A DNA stretch of 64,000 nucleotides from Nitrospirota bacterium (GCA_016214855.1 JACRMT010000003.1:1-64000); one strand, 5' to 3'; shown: positions 45,229 through 54,716, numbered from the stretch's first letter. Numbers and translations: made by a program. Notes: a model not told the origin generated them from the letters alone.

Positions 45229-45922
45229 CAGGTATTCCGATGAATTTGTACCCTACGCCATACACGGTCTGTATGAACTCGGGCGACTTCGAGTCTTTCT
45301 CTACTTTGTGGCGCAGATTTTTTACATGTGCATCAATGGTCCTGTCGTATCCTTCAAAATCGAATCCCTGGACAATATTCACGATCTGGTTGCGTGAGAG
45401 TATCCTGCCGTGGTTTTCGGCCAGGGATGTGAGGATCTTGAACTCGGTGAGCGTAAGCTGCAGGGACTTGCCGTCCAGAAAAACCTCGTGACGGTCCAGG
45501 TCAACCGAAAGTCTGCCCTTGTTGTATCTGAGATGATGTCTCTTTGTTTTGCCTGACCGTCTTAAATGCGCTTTTACACGGGCAACAAGTTCTTTCGGAC
45601 TGAAGGGTTTGACCACATAATCGTCTGCACCGATGCCGAGTCCCCTGACCCTGTCTTCCTCACCGCTCTTTGCCGTAAGCATGATGATCGGGACATCAGA
45701 GGTCTGCCTGATCGTGGCGCAAAGCTCTTCCCCTGCCATATCAGGGAGCATCAGGTCCAGAATGATCAGGTCAGGAGCTTCCTTCAGCAGTTTGAGCGCA
45801 GCTGATCCGTTTTCAGCAACCCGTATCCTGAACCCTTCTTTGTCAAGATAGGCCTTGACGATATCAGAGATCTTTTTTTCATCCTCAACGATCAGAATGA
45901 ATTCTTTTCTGCCAGTATCCAT
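45218..45922 (-). CDS. OmpR-family response regulator
   Basis: 234 residues: receiver domain (acidic pair ED14-15, phospho-acceptor D56 in LILDLMLPD, K106-type Lys in KPFSPKEL) and a C-terminal OmpR winged helix (~130-230; SRNQIVNIVQGFDFEG...VYGVGYKFIG). Partner of the histidine kinase downstream. Its start overlaps the end of the PAP2 gene by 38 bases. Target genes cannot be told from the sequence. Confidence 0.95.
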   Translation of the reverse strand: MDTGRKEFILIVEDEKKISDIVKAYLDKEGFRIRVAENGSAALKLLKEAPDLIILDLMLPDMAGEELCATIRQTSDVPIIMLTAKSGEEDRVRGLGIGADDYVVKPFSPKELVARVKAHLRRSGKTKRHHLRYNKGRLSVDLDRHEVFLDGKSLQLTLTEFKILTSLAENHGRILSRNQIVNIVQGFDFEGYDRTIDAHVKNLRHKVEKDSKSPEFIQTVYGVGYKFIGIPDEE

Positions 45923-46769
45923 AATAGGCGCCTCCGAAAAAGAAGGTCAGGGCTGTCAGGCTGAACCCTGCCAATACATCTACCACATAATGATACCTGA
46001 GGTAAACCGTAGAAAAGATGAGTGCTGCGACAAAGGGCAGAAATATCCAAAAGAGCTTTTTCTCGAACTTGAATGCAAGGAAGAGGACGGTAAGGGCGAT
46101 GCCGGTGTGACCGCTCGGAAAGGCGTCACGCTTTATGCCTTCAAGACGGTTCAGCAGTTCCTGTATCGGCGCAGTCAGAACAAAGCCCTGGAGGTCAGTA
46201 GTCTGCAGATGCATCATGGTGAAGCGCGGGCCGAGCGCAGGGAAGAGCAGATACCCGGCGTAGGAAAGATAGAAGCAGAGCATGATCATAAAAAGGGCAT
46301 AGTCGAACTCCCGCTCACGTTTTTGTGCAAGAAGCACGATGCCGATCGTGAACGGCAGAAGATAGTAGCTGGAATAGGCGACCTGGAGCGCATCCGTAAG
46401 CAGGGGGTGCATGATCTTTTCCATCATGACAGTAGGATGACCGCCAAAAAAAACGAAATCGAGCTTTATCAGAATCGGGTCTATGTCCTGGGGATTGACA
46501 GCATGAACAATATATTCCAGACTGTCGAAGATGGCGAGAATCGATATGGTCGGAAAGATCAGATGATAGACCCAGTGCATAAACCGGCCTTTATCCCTGA
46601 ACAGGAGCAGGAGCGCCTGAACAAGGAACATAGCACTATAGAGAAGAATAAGAAGGGATGCATGGTCGATCACGCGGCTGAATATGACGGCGATGACCGT
46701 AAGCGCCGTCAGCGAGAGGAAATTCAGGGCATCAGCGGGTCTGAGCAGTGCAAGGAAGTTTCTGGTCAT
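45885..46769 (-). CDS. PAP2-family membrane phosphatase
   Basis: 294 residues with about six membrane segments. The phosphatase motifs are in the C-terminal half: FPSGHTGIAL (C2) and YLRYHYVVD (C3, Arg-x2-His-x3-Asp style). Such enzymes dephosphorylate lipid phosphates, for example undecaprenyl-PP or phosphatidic acid, at the membrane's outer face. The start overlaps the YacP-like gene end by four bases, and its end overlaps the response regulator, so all four genes seem co-transcribed. Confidence 0.87.
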   Translation of the reverse strand: MTRNFLALLRPADALNFLSLTALTVIAVIFSRVIDHASLLILLYSAMFLVQALLLLFRDKGRFMHWVYHLIFPTISILAIFDSLEYIVHAVNPQDIDPILIKLDFVFFGGHPTVMMEKIMHPLLTDALQVAYSSYYLLPFTIGIVLLAQKREREFDYALFMIMLCFYLSYAGYLLFPALGPRFTMMHLQTTDLQGFVLTAPIQELLNRLEGIKRDAFPSGHTGIALTVLFLAFKFEKKLFWIFLPFVAALIFSTVYLRYHYVVDVLAGFSLTALTFFFGGAYYGYWQKRIHSDR

Positions 46770-47302
46770 AGTTTTCTGAGCACTCGCATGAGAGCCTTCT
46801 CTCTTTTTGATCGTTGTCGCGAACTGCCTTTCTGCCTCATATCATCATCCTCATCATCAGCTGGCTGTTCGTTGTCGCCATCAGTGAGCATGTTCCCATT
46901 CTTACCAAGGCGGAGCTGGGGGCGGTTGAGATGAATGCTCTGCTCAAGCCTGCTTAAGAACTGGGCAGAAGGAACCGGCACTGAACTGTTGTTCCAGGCA
47001 TGGTCCATGATCTCCCTGTCCGAACTGATCACGACCCACTCTTTCCGGTCCTGCTCTATCATGGTCTTGATCACCTCGTCTGCCTTGTCACCCAGACGCG
47101 AGTAGATAACGCGGACACCTGCGGTAACGGCCTCCTCCTGGCGACTGCCTCCCGATTTCCAGCCATCAAATACAACGGTGATGTCATGACCTTTCAGTTT
47201 TCGGTATGCAATAAGCTGCTGAATAAGCTGTTCCCGCTCTTTCTGCAGATCCCGGTGCTGTATGCCGATGAGATTATACCCGTCTATGATTATCGAAGAA
47301 AT
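46766..47302 (-). CDS. YacP-like NYN-domain nuclease, probable AUU start
   Basis: 178 residues if translation begins at ATT 47302. No ATG, GTG or TTG lies in frame between the upstream stop (TGA near 47373) and the conserved start IIIDGYNLIG. ATT 47302 has a perfect ribosome site (GGAGG, seven bases away). Taking the first normal codon (GTG 47074) would delete the first 76 residues, including the NYN catalytic Asp (IIIDGYN) and VVFDGW. Later parts: SRLGDKADEVIKTM, WVVISSDREI, then an acidic/charged C-terminal tail. NYN proteins of the YacP type are predicted RNA nucleases in ribosome-associated decay. First gene of the PAP2/two-component operon. Confidence 0.8.
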   Translation of the reverse strand: MSSIIIDGYNLIGIQHRDLQKEREQLIQQLIAYRKLKGHDITVVFDGWKSGGSRQEEAVTAGVRVIYSRLGDKADEVIKTMIEQDRKEWVVISSDREIMDHAWNNSSVPVPSAQFLSRLEQSIHLNRPQLRLGKNGNMLTDGDNEQPADDEDDDMRQKGSSRQRSKREKALMRVLRKL

Positions 47303-47332
47303 AGCTCTGCCTCCGGTGATATAGGTGGTGAT

Positions 47333-47341
47333 ATTATAGCA
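47333..47341 (-). promoter_or_regulatory. Extended -10 promoter of the yacP-like gene
   Basis: Minus strand TGCTATAAT (47341-47333), an exact extended -10 box, 30 bases before the AUU start. No clear -35 box is needed for this class. It supports transcription of a gene that starts at 47302 rather than at 47074. Confidence 0.65.
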
Positions 47342-47588
47342 TTGCCCTGTCTTGTCGGAACCTCATAAAGATAAACAGCCAGCTGTCTGGTTTTGCTCAT
47401 AAGCCGGCCACAGGAGTCATAGGCTCGCACTTCAGAGCGTAAACACTCCGGAGTGTAAACCTGCTTCCGGCAGCTGCAATGCACTATTATTGCTCATTGG
47501 TGTTATAATTCATGAATATTTTTCTGAGGACAATGGATTGCAAGATAGCGTACTTAAGGCGAGGAGATATTAAGACAGGTGCAGCGTA

Positions 47589-49634
47589 ATGCATATTGAT
47601 CCCATGCAGCTTGCCGGTTCAGCGGTTCTCCTGCTTCTCGGATCGGCAGTTTTGGCAATGTTCCTTGGCAGATTCCAGCGCCTGCTTGTTGCGGTCAGTT
47701 TTACCCTTGCCTCTGCAGCCTCTCTGCTTGCCCTTGCTGCCGGAGTATGGGCAGTAAACAGCAACAGCATTAGTCAGGCTATGATGGCCATGGGCCTGCC
47801 TGATCTGCCGTTTCATCTCAGGCTCGACCCGCTTGCAGGATTTTTTCTCACGATCGTCAGCGCTCTTTCGTTCATTGTTTCGATCTATTCGCTTGGGTAT
47901 GTTAAAGGCATTATCGTTCAGAGGCCGGTCACAAGGCTTGTTGTCTTTTATGCGCTCTTCCTTGCCGGCATGTTCATGGTCATTCTTGCTGATGATGCCC
48001 TGTTCTTCCTCATCGCCTGGGAGGTGATGGCTGCAGCTTCATACTTCCTTGTGCTTTTTGAGGACGAACGCATAGAAAATCGGCGGGCAGCATTCCTCTA
48101 TATAGTTGTTGCACATGTCGGTGCCATTGCCATACTCCTTTCTTTTGGGGTCATGGCCGGCCTGGTGACAGGATTTGAAGGGTTTCATGGATACACCTTT
48201 GACGCCATGCGGCAGGCTCAGTTCACACCGGCATGGGCGACTGCTGCGTTTTTGCTGGCCTTTTTCGGTTTTGCTGCAAAGGCAGGAATGATCCCCCTGC
48301 ATGTCTGGCTTCCTGAGGCTCACCCTGTTGCTCCGTCAAATGTCTCTGCCCTGATGAGCGGTGTTATGCTCAAGACCGCCATTTACGGGATCGTCCGGGT
48401 GACCTTTGATCTTATCCGTATTTTCCCCTGGTGGTGGGGAGCGCTGGTGCTGGTGCTGGGCCTGGTATCTGCCGTGATCGGCGTGCTGTTTGCGCTGATG
48501 CAGAATGATCTGAAGAGACTCCTTGCCTATTCTTCGGTTGAGAATATAGGGATCGTGCTTATCGGCATCGGGCTTGCCATGATATTTACCTCATTTCAGC
48601 TGCCCCTGCTTGCTGCTCTTGCTCTTACCGCAGGCCTTTATCACGCGCTGAACCATGCCATGTTCAAAGGGCTTCTTTTCATGGGCGCCGGAGGTGTACT
48701 CCATGCTGCACATGAAAGAAATATGGAGAAGATGGGCGGTCTCATTCATCTGCTCCCCTGGACCTCTGCGCTTTTCCTCGTCGGCTGCGTCTCCATATCA
48801 GGGCTGCCGCCCTTCAATGGTTTTGTGTCTGAGTGGCTTACTTTTCAGGCATTTCTGCTCTCTCCTTCTCTGCCGAGCCCGCTGATGAAACTGCTGATCC
48901 CGATGGGAGCTGCGCTCCTTGCACTTACTGCTGCGCTGTCTGCTGCCTGTTTTGTGAAGGCCTTTGGCGTTACCTTCCTCGGCCAGTGGCGCGGCCAGCA
49001 TGCCCCTCATATCCAGGAGGTGAACTGGCCCATGAAGCTGGGCATGATCATGGCCGCGGTCTGCTGCCTTTTCCTCGGCATTCTGCCGACCCTGGTCATC
49101 GACTGGATGGATGCCGTGCCTGAGCTGCTTGTCGGTTCGAAGATCAGCACCTCGGCAGGTGCGTTTGGCTGGATGTGGCTGACACCGGTTGCGCGCGAGA
49201 GGGCCTCATACTCCGGGCCGATGGTATTTTTCGTGATCCTCGCGGTCATTATCATTGCCTATCTTCTGCTGCATGTCAGATCAGGCTCGATCAAACGGGT
49301 TCCTCTCTGGGACTGCGGTTTTGAGAAAGTGACACAGCGTATGCAGTATACGTCTACGTCTTTTGCGATGCCCATACGGCGGATCTTCGGTTTTTTCTTC
49401 AGCATCAGGGAGCGGGTGAAACTTGATGGCCATGCAGCGCACAGGGCATTTCCCGTGAGGATGCATTATTATCTCCGCATACGCGACCGCTTCTGGGGCT
49501 GGTTCTATAAACCGCTTATTGATGCCAGTTTCTGGGTCTCACGCAGGGTAGGCATGCTGCAGCAGGGCCGCATACAGACCTATCTCATCTATTCTTTTGT
49601 GACCATTATTATCCTGCTGATATTTACACGATGA
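47589..49634 (+). CDS. hyfB: Hyf/Ehr complex subunit B (NuoL-like ion pump)
   Basis: 681 residues, about 15-16 membrane segments. It belongs to the NuoL/M/N antiporter family (conserved PLHVWLPEAHPVAPSNVSALMSG, ~237-257, with the Lys/Glu residues of the proton path) and is closest in form to HyfB/HycC. A TATAAT at 47504-47509 lies 80 bases before it, but the -35 is unclear. It is the first gene of a six-gene membrane-complex cluster; its stop overlaps the next start (ATGA). Acts in the inner membrane. Confidence 0.9.
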   Translation: MHIDPMQLAGSAVLLLLGSAVLAMFLGRFQRLLVAVSFTLASAASLLALAAGVWAVNSNSISQAMMAMGLPDLPFHLRLDPLAGFFLTIVSALSFIVSIYSLGYVKGIIVQRPVTRLVVFYALFLAGMFMVILADDALFFLIAWEVMAAASYFLVLFEDERIENRRAAFLYIVVAHVGAIAILLSFGVMAGLVTGFEGFHGYTFDAMRQAQFTPAWATAAFLLAFFGFAAKAGMIPLHVWLPEAHPVAPSNVSALMSGVMLKTAIYGIVRVTFDLIRIFPWWWGALVLVLGLVSAVIGVLFALMQNDLKRLLAYSSVENIGIVLIGIGLAMIFTSFQLPLLAALALTAGLYHALNHAMFKGLLFMGAGGVLHAAHERNMEKMGGLIHLLPWTSALFLVGCVSISGLPPFNGFVSEWLTFQAFLLSPSLPSPLMKLLIPMGAALLALTAALSAACFVKAFGVTFLGQWRGQHAPHIQEVNWPMKLGMIMAAVCCLFLGILPTLVIDWMDAVPELLVGSKISTSAGAFGWMWLTPVARERASYSGPMVFFVILAVIIIAYLLLHVRSGSIKRVPLWDCGFEKVTQRMQYTSTSFAMPIRRIFGFFFSIRERVKLDGHAAHRAFPVRMHYYLRIRDRFWGWFYKPLIDASFWVSRRVGMLQQGRIQTYLIYSFVTIIILLIFTR

Positions 49635-50575
49635 ACCTTTATCCCTTTATAACAGAGATACTGCAGATCCTGATCATCCTGGTCATTGCTCCGGCTTATG
49701 TCGGGTGGGTCAGGACGCTGAAGTGCTGGCTCCAGGGCCGGACCACGGCCGGACTGTTACAGCCCTACCGCGACCTCATAAAGCTCTTTGCCAAAGACGT
49801 GATCCTGGCCGGGAATGCTTCCTGGATATTCAGGTTCACCCCGTATATTGTCTTTGGCACTGCAACCCTTGCGGGAGGGATCATCCCGATGCTGTCAATT
49901 GACCTGCCTCTTGCAGCGTCTGCTGATGTCATTGTACTGGTGGCCCTCTTTGCTATTGCACGATTTTTTACTGCCCTGGCAGGCATGGACATCGGCACCG
50001 CATTCGGCGGCATGGGATCGAGCAGAGAGATGACCATAGCTTCCTTGGCTGAGCCTGCCATGCTCATGGCCATATTTACGGTCTCCCTGGCTGCAAGGTC
50101 AACATCGCTTTCTCAGATCGTGGAGGTCGTGTACAACGGCCAGTCTCTGCTGCGGCCGTCACTTGCCTTTGCATTCCTGGCCTTTGTACAGGTAAGTCTC
50201 GCAGAGACCGGCCGGATACCGGTTGATAACCCATCTACGCATCTGGAACTGACCATGATCCATGAGGCGATGATCCTTGAATATTCAGGGCGGCATCTGG
50301 CACTTCTCGAATGGGCAGGCATGATGAAGCTTACCCTTTTTATGGCGCTCGGTGCAGTACTCTTCTTTCCCTGGGGCATTGACGCGACAGGGAGTCCGGT
50401 TGCTTCAGGCATGGCATTTATATTTCTGCTGCTTAAGCTCGCTGCATCGGGAGTGGTGCTGGTCCTGATAGAGACCGGCCTGGCAAAGATGCGGCTTTTC
50501 CGTTTGACCGAATTTCTGGGATCAGCTTTTTTAATGGCAACCCTTGGTATGTTGTCATTTTTTATTCTGGAGTGA
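49631..50575 (+). CDS. hyfC: Hyf/Ehr complex subunit C (NuoH-like)
   Basis: 314 residues, ~8 membrane helices; HycD/HyfC/NuoH family. Contains the conserved cytoplasmic motif AETGRIPVDNPSTHLELTMIHEAM (~190-213). It anchors the peripheral arm to the ion-pumping arm. ATGA overlap with hyfB. A short gap of 87 bases with a run of G/A then C-rich bases separates it from hyfE. Confidence 0.92.
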   Translation: MNLYPFITEILQILIILVIAPAYVGWVRTLKCWLQGRTTAGLLQPYRDLIKLFAKDVILAGNASWIFRFTPYIVFGTATLAGGIIPMLSIDLPLAASADVIVLVALFAIARFFTALAGMDIGTAFGGMGSSREMTIASLAEPAMLMAIFTVSLAARSTSLSQIVEVVYNGQSLLRPSLAFAFLAFVQVSLAETGRIPVDNPSTHLELTMIHEAMILEYSGRHLALLEWAGMMKLTLFMALGAVLFFPWGIDATGSPVASGMAFIFLLLKLAASGVVLVLIETGLAKMRLFRLTEFLGSAFLMATLGMLSFFILE

Positions 50576-50662
50576 GAGGGAGAAGAAGGGATTAGAGATG
50601 AGGGGTCAGGGATTGGTAAAGAACCAACCCCAAAACCCTAAACCCCAGTCCCCAAATAAGAC

Positions 50663-51328
50663 ATGAACCTGCATATTGCGGCTCAGATAAACAGCTTTCT
50701 TGCGGCCCTGGTCCTTCTTACCGCATTCGGCATGCTGGTGCAGAAGAGGGTGTACGGCCTTATCCATCTCTTTGCCTGGCAGGGCTTCTTTCTTTCTCTG
50801 AATACCGCCATTGTCGGCTTTGTTGCAGACAAGCATCATTTGTACATATCGTCCGTGCTGACCCTTTCTCTGAAGGTCTTTCTGCTTCCCTACATCCTCC
50901 ATGTGCTTATCAATCGCCTCAAGATCCGCAAAGAGGTCGAAACGATCGTGAATATTCCGATGACCATGATGATCGGCATTGCGCTGGTAATATTTTCCTA
51001 TCATCTTACCGCTCCTGTCAGGGAGCTCTCGAATCTCATAACACGCTCGACCCTTGCGGTAGCGCTGGCTACGGTCATGCTCGGGCTTCTGATGATGATC
51101 ACCAGGAAACATGCGGTCACCCAGATCATAGGGTTTCTCGCGCTCGAAAACGGGCTCTTCTTCGCGGCGACGAGCGCGACATACGGCATGCCTCTTGTTG
51201 TTGAACTCGGCGTTGCCCTTGATGTGCTCATTGCAGCCTTTATCTTCGGCATCTTCTTCTTCCATATCCACAAGACCTTTGACAGTCTGGATGTTGAACA
51301 GATGGCACGTCTGAAGGAGGGGGATTAG
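50663..51328 (+). CDS. hyfE: Hyf/Ehr complex subunit E (NuoK-like)
   Basis: 221 residues, six or seven membrane helices; HyfE family, whose C-terminal half is like NuoK (AVTQIIGFLALENGLFFAATSATYGMPLVVELGVALDVL). The glutamates in the middle helices are in the usual places for ion transfer. It has an ATG start without a strong ribosome site. Confidence 0.88.
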   Translation: MNLHIAAQINSFLAALVLLTAFGMLVQKRVYGLIHLFAWQGFFLSLNTAIVGFVADKHHLYISSVLTLSLKVFLLPYILHVLINRLKIRKEVETIVNIPMTMMIGIALVIFSYHLTAPVRELSNLITRSTLAVALATVMLGLLMMITRKHAVTQIIGFLALENGLFFAATSATYGMPLVVELGVALDVLIAAFIFGIFFFHIHKTFDSLDVEQMARLKEGD

Positions 51329-51536
51329 AGCGTGAAGGCTTCAGACCGGACAAGCGGCTTCAAAGCCTTTCAAGGCGATATAATTTCTCTGGGCATTAGC
51401 GGTATGTGGAATAAGGCGATTTTTGCATATTCGCTCTCTTGGAGGATTTGGTGTCGGTGCTTGCGATGCGCTAAGGAATCGCTGCGAAAGGCTTTTGAGC
51501 CATCCTGCCCGGTCCTTCATCTTACGAGGGGTGGGT

Positions 51537-52997
51537 ATGAATAGCAGTACAATGCTTCTGATCCTGTTGGGCGTTCCTCTTTGTGCGGCTGCAATATTGG
51601 CGTTTGTGGGAGACAGGAAATTTGCTCCAGAGATCAACATCTTCGGTTCTGCTGCAACGCTTGCAGCCGGTGCCGGGCTTGCGCTTGAGGTATATCTGCA
51701 GGGTCCCATGCTTGCAGGAGGGAAGTTCTTTTTTGTTGATGCCTTTAATATTTATCTCTCGGTGCTCACTTCTTTTGTCTCGATGACCACTGCCATGTTC
51801 AGCAGAGGATACATGAGGAGAGAGCGGGAGCATGGCCGTGTCGGCCATGTTGGTATGCGGTTTTACCATGCCATGTTCCAGCTTTTTATCTTTGCCATGC
51901 TGCTCTGTCTTCTGACGAATAACGTCGGCGTGCTCTGGATAGCCATGGAACTGGCAACCCTTTCGACAGTCCTGCTTGTCTCTCTGTATCGCACGCCCAC
52001 AGCGATCGAAGCTGCATGGAAATACTTCATCCTCTGCGGCGTAGGCATAGCGCAGGCCCTGTTCGGGACCGTGCTGCTCTACTTTGCGGCAGAGAAGGTG
52101 TTAGGCGAAGGGGGAGAAGCCCTTCTCTGGACGAACCTGAGCAGGGTGAGCGGGAGCCTTGAACCGACCGTGCTTTCCCTTGCCTTTGTCTTTCTGATGG
52201 TGGGGTATGGGACCAAGGTCGGGCTTGTGCCGCTGCACAACTGGCTGCCGGATGCACACAGCGAAGGACCTACGCCCATATCTGCGGTGCTCTCTGGTCT
52301 CCTGCTCAATATTGCGCTGTATGCTCTTGTGCGGTGCAAGGTGCTGGTTGACGGATCAACCCATACGCATCAGGCAGGCAATATCATGATGGGCTTCGGG
52401 CTTCTTTCTATTCTCGTTGCGGCATTTTCTCTGCTCAGACAGAAGGATATCAAGCGCATGTTCTCCTATTCATCCATAGAACATATGGGCATAGCGACCT
52501 TTGCCTTTGGCCTCGGCGGTCCTATCGCCACCTTTGGGGCGCTTCTTCATATGCTTGTTCACAGTCTGGCGAAGTCAGCCATCTTCTTTACGGTCGGTCA
52601 TGCCTCACAGATGCACCGGACCCAGGAGATGGACAGGATCAGGGGGCTTTTCAAGGGCAATCCTCTTGTCGGCTGGGGCCTTATGATAGGCGTAATGGCA
52701 ATTGTCGGCATGCCGCCCTTCGGGATCTTTGCGAGCGAATTTCTGATACTTACTGCTACCATGAAGGACGCGCCTTATTTGACGCCCTTTCTTCTTCTCG
52801 GTCTTGGCGTCACCTTTGCCGCGCTGTTCAGAAAAGTTCAGCCCATGGTCGCCGGAGATATTCCGTCCTATCAAAAACCGGTCAAGGCCGCGCATCTGCC
52901 GGTGCTGCTCCATCTGGCCCTGGTGCTGATCATCGGCATTTATATGCCTGCTTTTCTGAACACGTGGTTTCATACGGCAGTGGAGTTATTGAAATGA
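51537..52997 (+). CDS. hyfF: Hyf/Ehr complex subunit F (NuoN/M-like ion pump)
   Basis: 486 residues from ATG 51537 (ribosome site GAGGGG); the frame is open 38 codons earlier but that part is not conserved. About 14 membrane helices; antiporter motif VGLVPLHNWLPDAHSEGPTPISAVLSG (~229-255), then KMFSYSS-type motif DIKRMFSYSSIEHMG. A 208-base spacer precedes it (see findings). It is the second NuoL/M/N-type subunit, so the complex has two pump modules. The next gene follows by seven bases. Confidence 0.9.
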   Translation: MNSSTMLLILLGVPLCAAAILAFVGDRKFAPEINIFGSAATLAAGAGLALEVYLQGPMLAGGKFFFVDAFNIYLSVLTSFVSMTTAMFSRGYMRREREHGRVGHVGMRFYHAMFQLFIFAMLLCLLTNNVGVLWIAMELATLSTVLLVSLYRTPTAIEAAWKYFILCGVGIAQALFGTVLLYFAAEKVLGEGGEALLWTNLSRVSGSLEPTVLSLAFVFLMVGYGTKVGLVPLHNWLPDAHSEGPTPISAVLSGLLLNIALYALVRCKVLVDGSTHTHQAGNIMMGFGLLSILVAAFSLLRQKDIKRMFSYSSIEHMGIATFAFGLGGPIATFGALLHMLVHSLAKSAIFFTVGHASQMHRTQEMDRIRGLFKGNPLVGWGLMIGVMAIVGMPPFGIFASEFLILTATMKDAPYLTPFLLLGLGVTFAALFRKVQPMVAGDIPSYQKPVKAAHLPVLLHLALVLIIGIYMPAFLNTWFHTAVELLK

Positions 52998-53004
52998 GGG
53001 TGTC

Positions 53005-54579
53005 ATGCTGAAAGAGGCCATCATATCAGTTTTTGGTGACGAAGCACGCTTTGAAAGCAGCCAGCATCCTGCAGCTGTGACCACCTGTATTGTGCAGCGG
53101 GGCAGATTTGCAGAGGCTGCAAAGGTGATGAAGAAGGCTTATGCGCTTCTGGCAGCAGAATGGGCGACTGACGAGACTGCCTTTGGCAGGGGGTTTGGTG
53201 TTTATGCCTGTTATCGGTGGGGGGCAGAGTATCTGATCGTTAAAACCGAACTGCCGTCAGACGATCTCAGGTTCCCGAGCCTGACGAAGAAGTTTGTCCC
53301 TGCATTCCGTTTCGAGCGGCAGATACAGAGCTTTATGGGCATTACGCCGGCAGGCAATCCTGATGCACGGCCCTGGATCAAGTTCGAGGACTGGCCTGCT
53401 GATGCCTGGCCGTTGCGGAAAACCTTTGATGCATCAAAACCCCTGGCCAGAGTGGCGGGGGAATACGCATGGGTCAGGGCAGAGGGTGAAGGTGTCTATG
53501 AGATACCGGTCGGTCCGGTACATGCAGGTATTATAGAGCCGGGCCATTTCCGTTTTCAGGCACTGGGGGAAGATGTGATCAACCTCGAAGAGCGGCTCGG
53601 TTATGTGCATAAAGGCATCGAGAAGAAATTCGAGTCACTTTCCTGGAAAGACGGTGCTCAGCTTGCGGGAAGGGTTTCAGGCGACACAACGGTGGCTCAC
53701 AGCATTGCATACTGCATGGCGCTGGAATCCATGACCGGATGCCGGGTGCCTGAGCGTGCGCATTGGCTTAGAGCGCTGTTTCTTGAGCGGGAGAGGATCG
53801 CAAACCATCTTGGCGATATCGGTGCTATCTGCAATGATGCTGCTTTTGCATTTATGCTTTATCAGCTTGCACGTCTGCGGGAAATGATGGTCAGTACGAA
53901 CTTAAAGCTCTTCGGCCATCGGTTCATCATGGACCGCGTAATTCCCGGGGGCGTATCGGTGGATATCGATCTTGCCGGCAGGGAAGCGATCCTGGCTGAA
54001 ATGGATGTCCTTTCTAAAGATTTTGAAAGACTTGTTGTCATCTACGATGAGCATTCGTCTCTTGAAGACCGGGTGAGGGATACCGGTGTGCTCACTCCGG
54101 AAAGGGCAAGGGAGCTTTGCGTTGTCGGAATCGTTGCGAGGGCGAGCGGCATGAATCTTGACTGCCGCATATTCAATCCTTTTCCTCCCTATGATAAACA
54201 CGACTACCTTGAGCTTGATGTGCCGGTGCTGATATCGGGGGATGTTCATGCACGGGCCTGGGTCAGGATACAGGAGGTCAGGGAGTCGATCAGGATCATC
54301 AGGAAATTCCTCGAAGATACGCCTGGAGGAGAGATAGCAGTTCCGGTCGCATTGCCGAGGCCTGACATATCGGGTTTTGCCGCGGTGGAGGGCTGGCGGG
54401 GCGAGATCATCTACTGGCTTCAGTCAGGGCCGCATAGCGAGGTGAACCGCTGTATGGTAAGGGACCCGTCCAGCGTCAACTGGCTTGCCCTTGAGCTGGC
54501 AGTATTAGGAAACATCGTGCCTGATTTTCCGCTCTGCAATAAGAGTTTCAACCAGTCGTATTCAGGACACGATCTGTAA
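53005..54579 (+). CDS. hyfG: Hyf/Ehr complex large subunit (HyfG-like), Ni ligands lost
   Basis: 524 residues: NuoC-like N-terminal domain (~1-130) and NuoD/[NiFe]-hydrogenase large-subunit-like C-terminal domain. In real group 4 hydrogenases the nickel is held by R-x-C-G-x-C near the start of this domain and D-P-C-x-x-C at the end. Here the first site is RVSGDTT (Ser225 and Thr228) and the second is DFPLCNKSF (Cys511, then Ser514), so three of four ligands are gone. It cannot bind NiFe in the known way. This is the hallmark of Ehr-type (hydrogenase-related) complexes, of which Geobacter examples are described. Function unknown; perhaps electron or proton coupling from formate. Confidence 0.9.
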   Translation: MLKEAIISVFGDEARFESSQHPAAVTTCIVQRGRFAEAAKVMKKAYALLAAEWATDETAFGRGFGVYACYRWGAEYLIVKTELPSDDLRFPSLTKKFVPAFRFERQIQSFMGITPAGNPDARPWIKFEDWPADAWPLRKTFDASKPLARVAGEYAWVRAEGEGVYEIPVGPVHAGIIEPGHFRFQALGEDVINLEERLGYVHKGIEKKFESLSWKDGAQLAGRVSGDTTVAHSIAYCMALESMTGCRVPERAHWLRALFLERERIANHLGDIGAICNDAAFAFMLYQLARLREMMVSTNLKLFGHRFIMDRVIPGGVSVDIDLAGREAILAEMDVLSKDFERLVVIYDEHSSLEDRVRDTGVLTPERARELCVVGIVARASGMNLDCRIFNPFPPYDKHDYLELDVPVLISGDVHARAWVRIQEVRESIRIIRKFLEDTPGGEIAVPVALPRPDISGFAAVEGWRGEIIYWLQSGPHSEVNRCMVRDPSSVNWLALELAVLGNIVPDFPLCNKSFNQSYSGHDL

Positions 54580-54583
54580 TGAT

Positions 54584-54716
54584 AAACGGCTTCGTAAAAA
54601 GTCCGTATACTGCGTTGCGCTTCAAAACTCGTCACTGCGACGTATCGTTAGATACGCCTCTTTCCTCATTATTTCTTGCGCGCCTTGCCTCCGGAGTTTT
54701 TTACAAACCCGTCTCC
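54584..54716. repeat. Dispersed-type repeat between hyfG and hyfI
   Basis: About 130 bases from 'acggcttcgtaaaaagtccg' to 'ttttttacaaacccgtc', with near-inverted ends (CGTAAAAAGTCC and GGAGTTTTTTACAAACC). The style is that of a dispersed inverted-end repeat known in related anaerobes from memory. Only one copy is in this window. It interrupts the hyf cluster and leaves hyfI with its own ribosome site. Confidence 0.6.

Noticed and set aside
45855-46934. A 359-residue plus-strand ORF
   Set aside because: Charged, low-complexity antisense reading of the PAP2 gene; no ribosome site.
46766-47074. YacP-like protein of 102 residues starting at GTG 47074
   Set aside because: It would lack the catalytic first half that is present and open in frame upstream.
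47000-47368. A 122-residue plus-strand ORF
   Set aside because: It is the antisense of the yacP-like gene.
47469-47482. A sigma54 promoter before hyfB (GG-N10-GC)
   Set aside because: Only the two dinucleotides match; this occurs often by chance.
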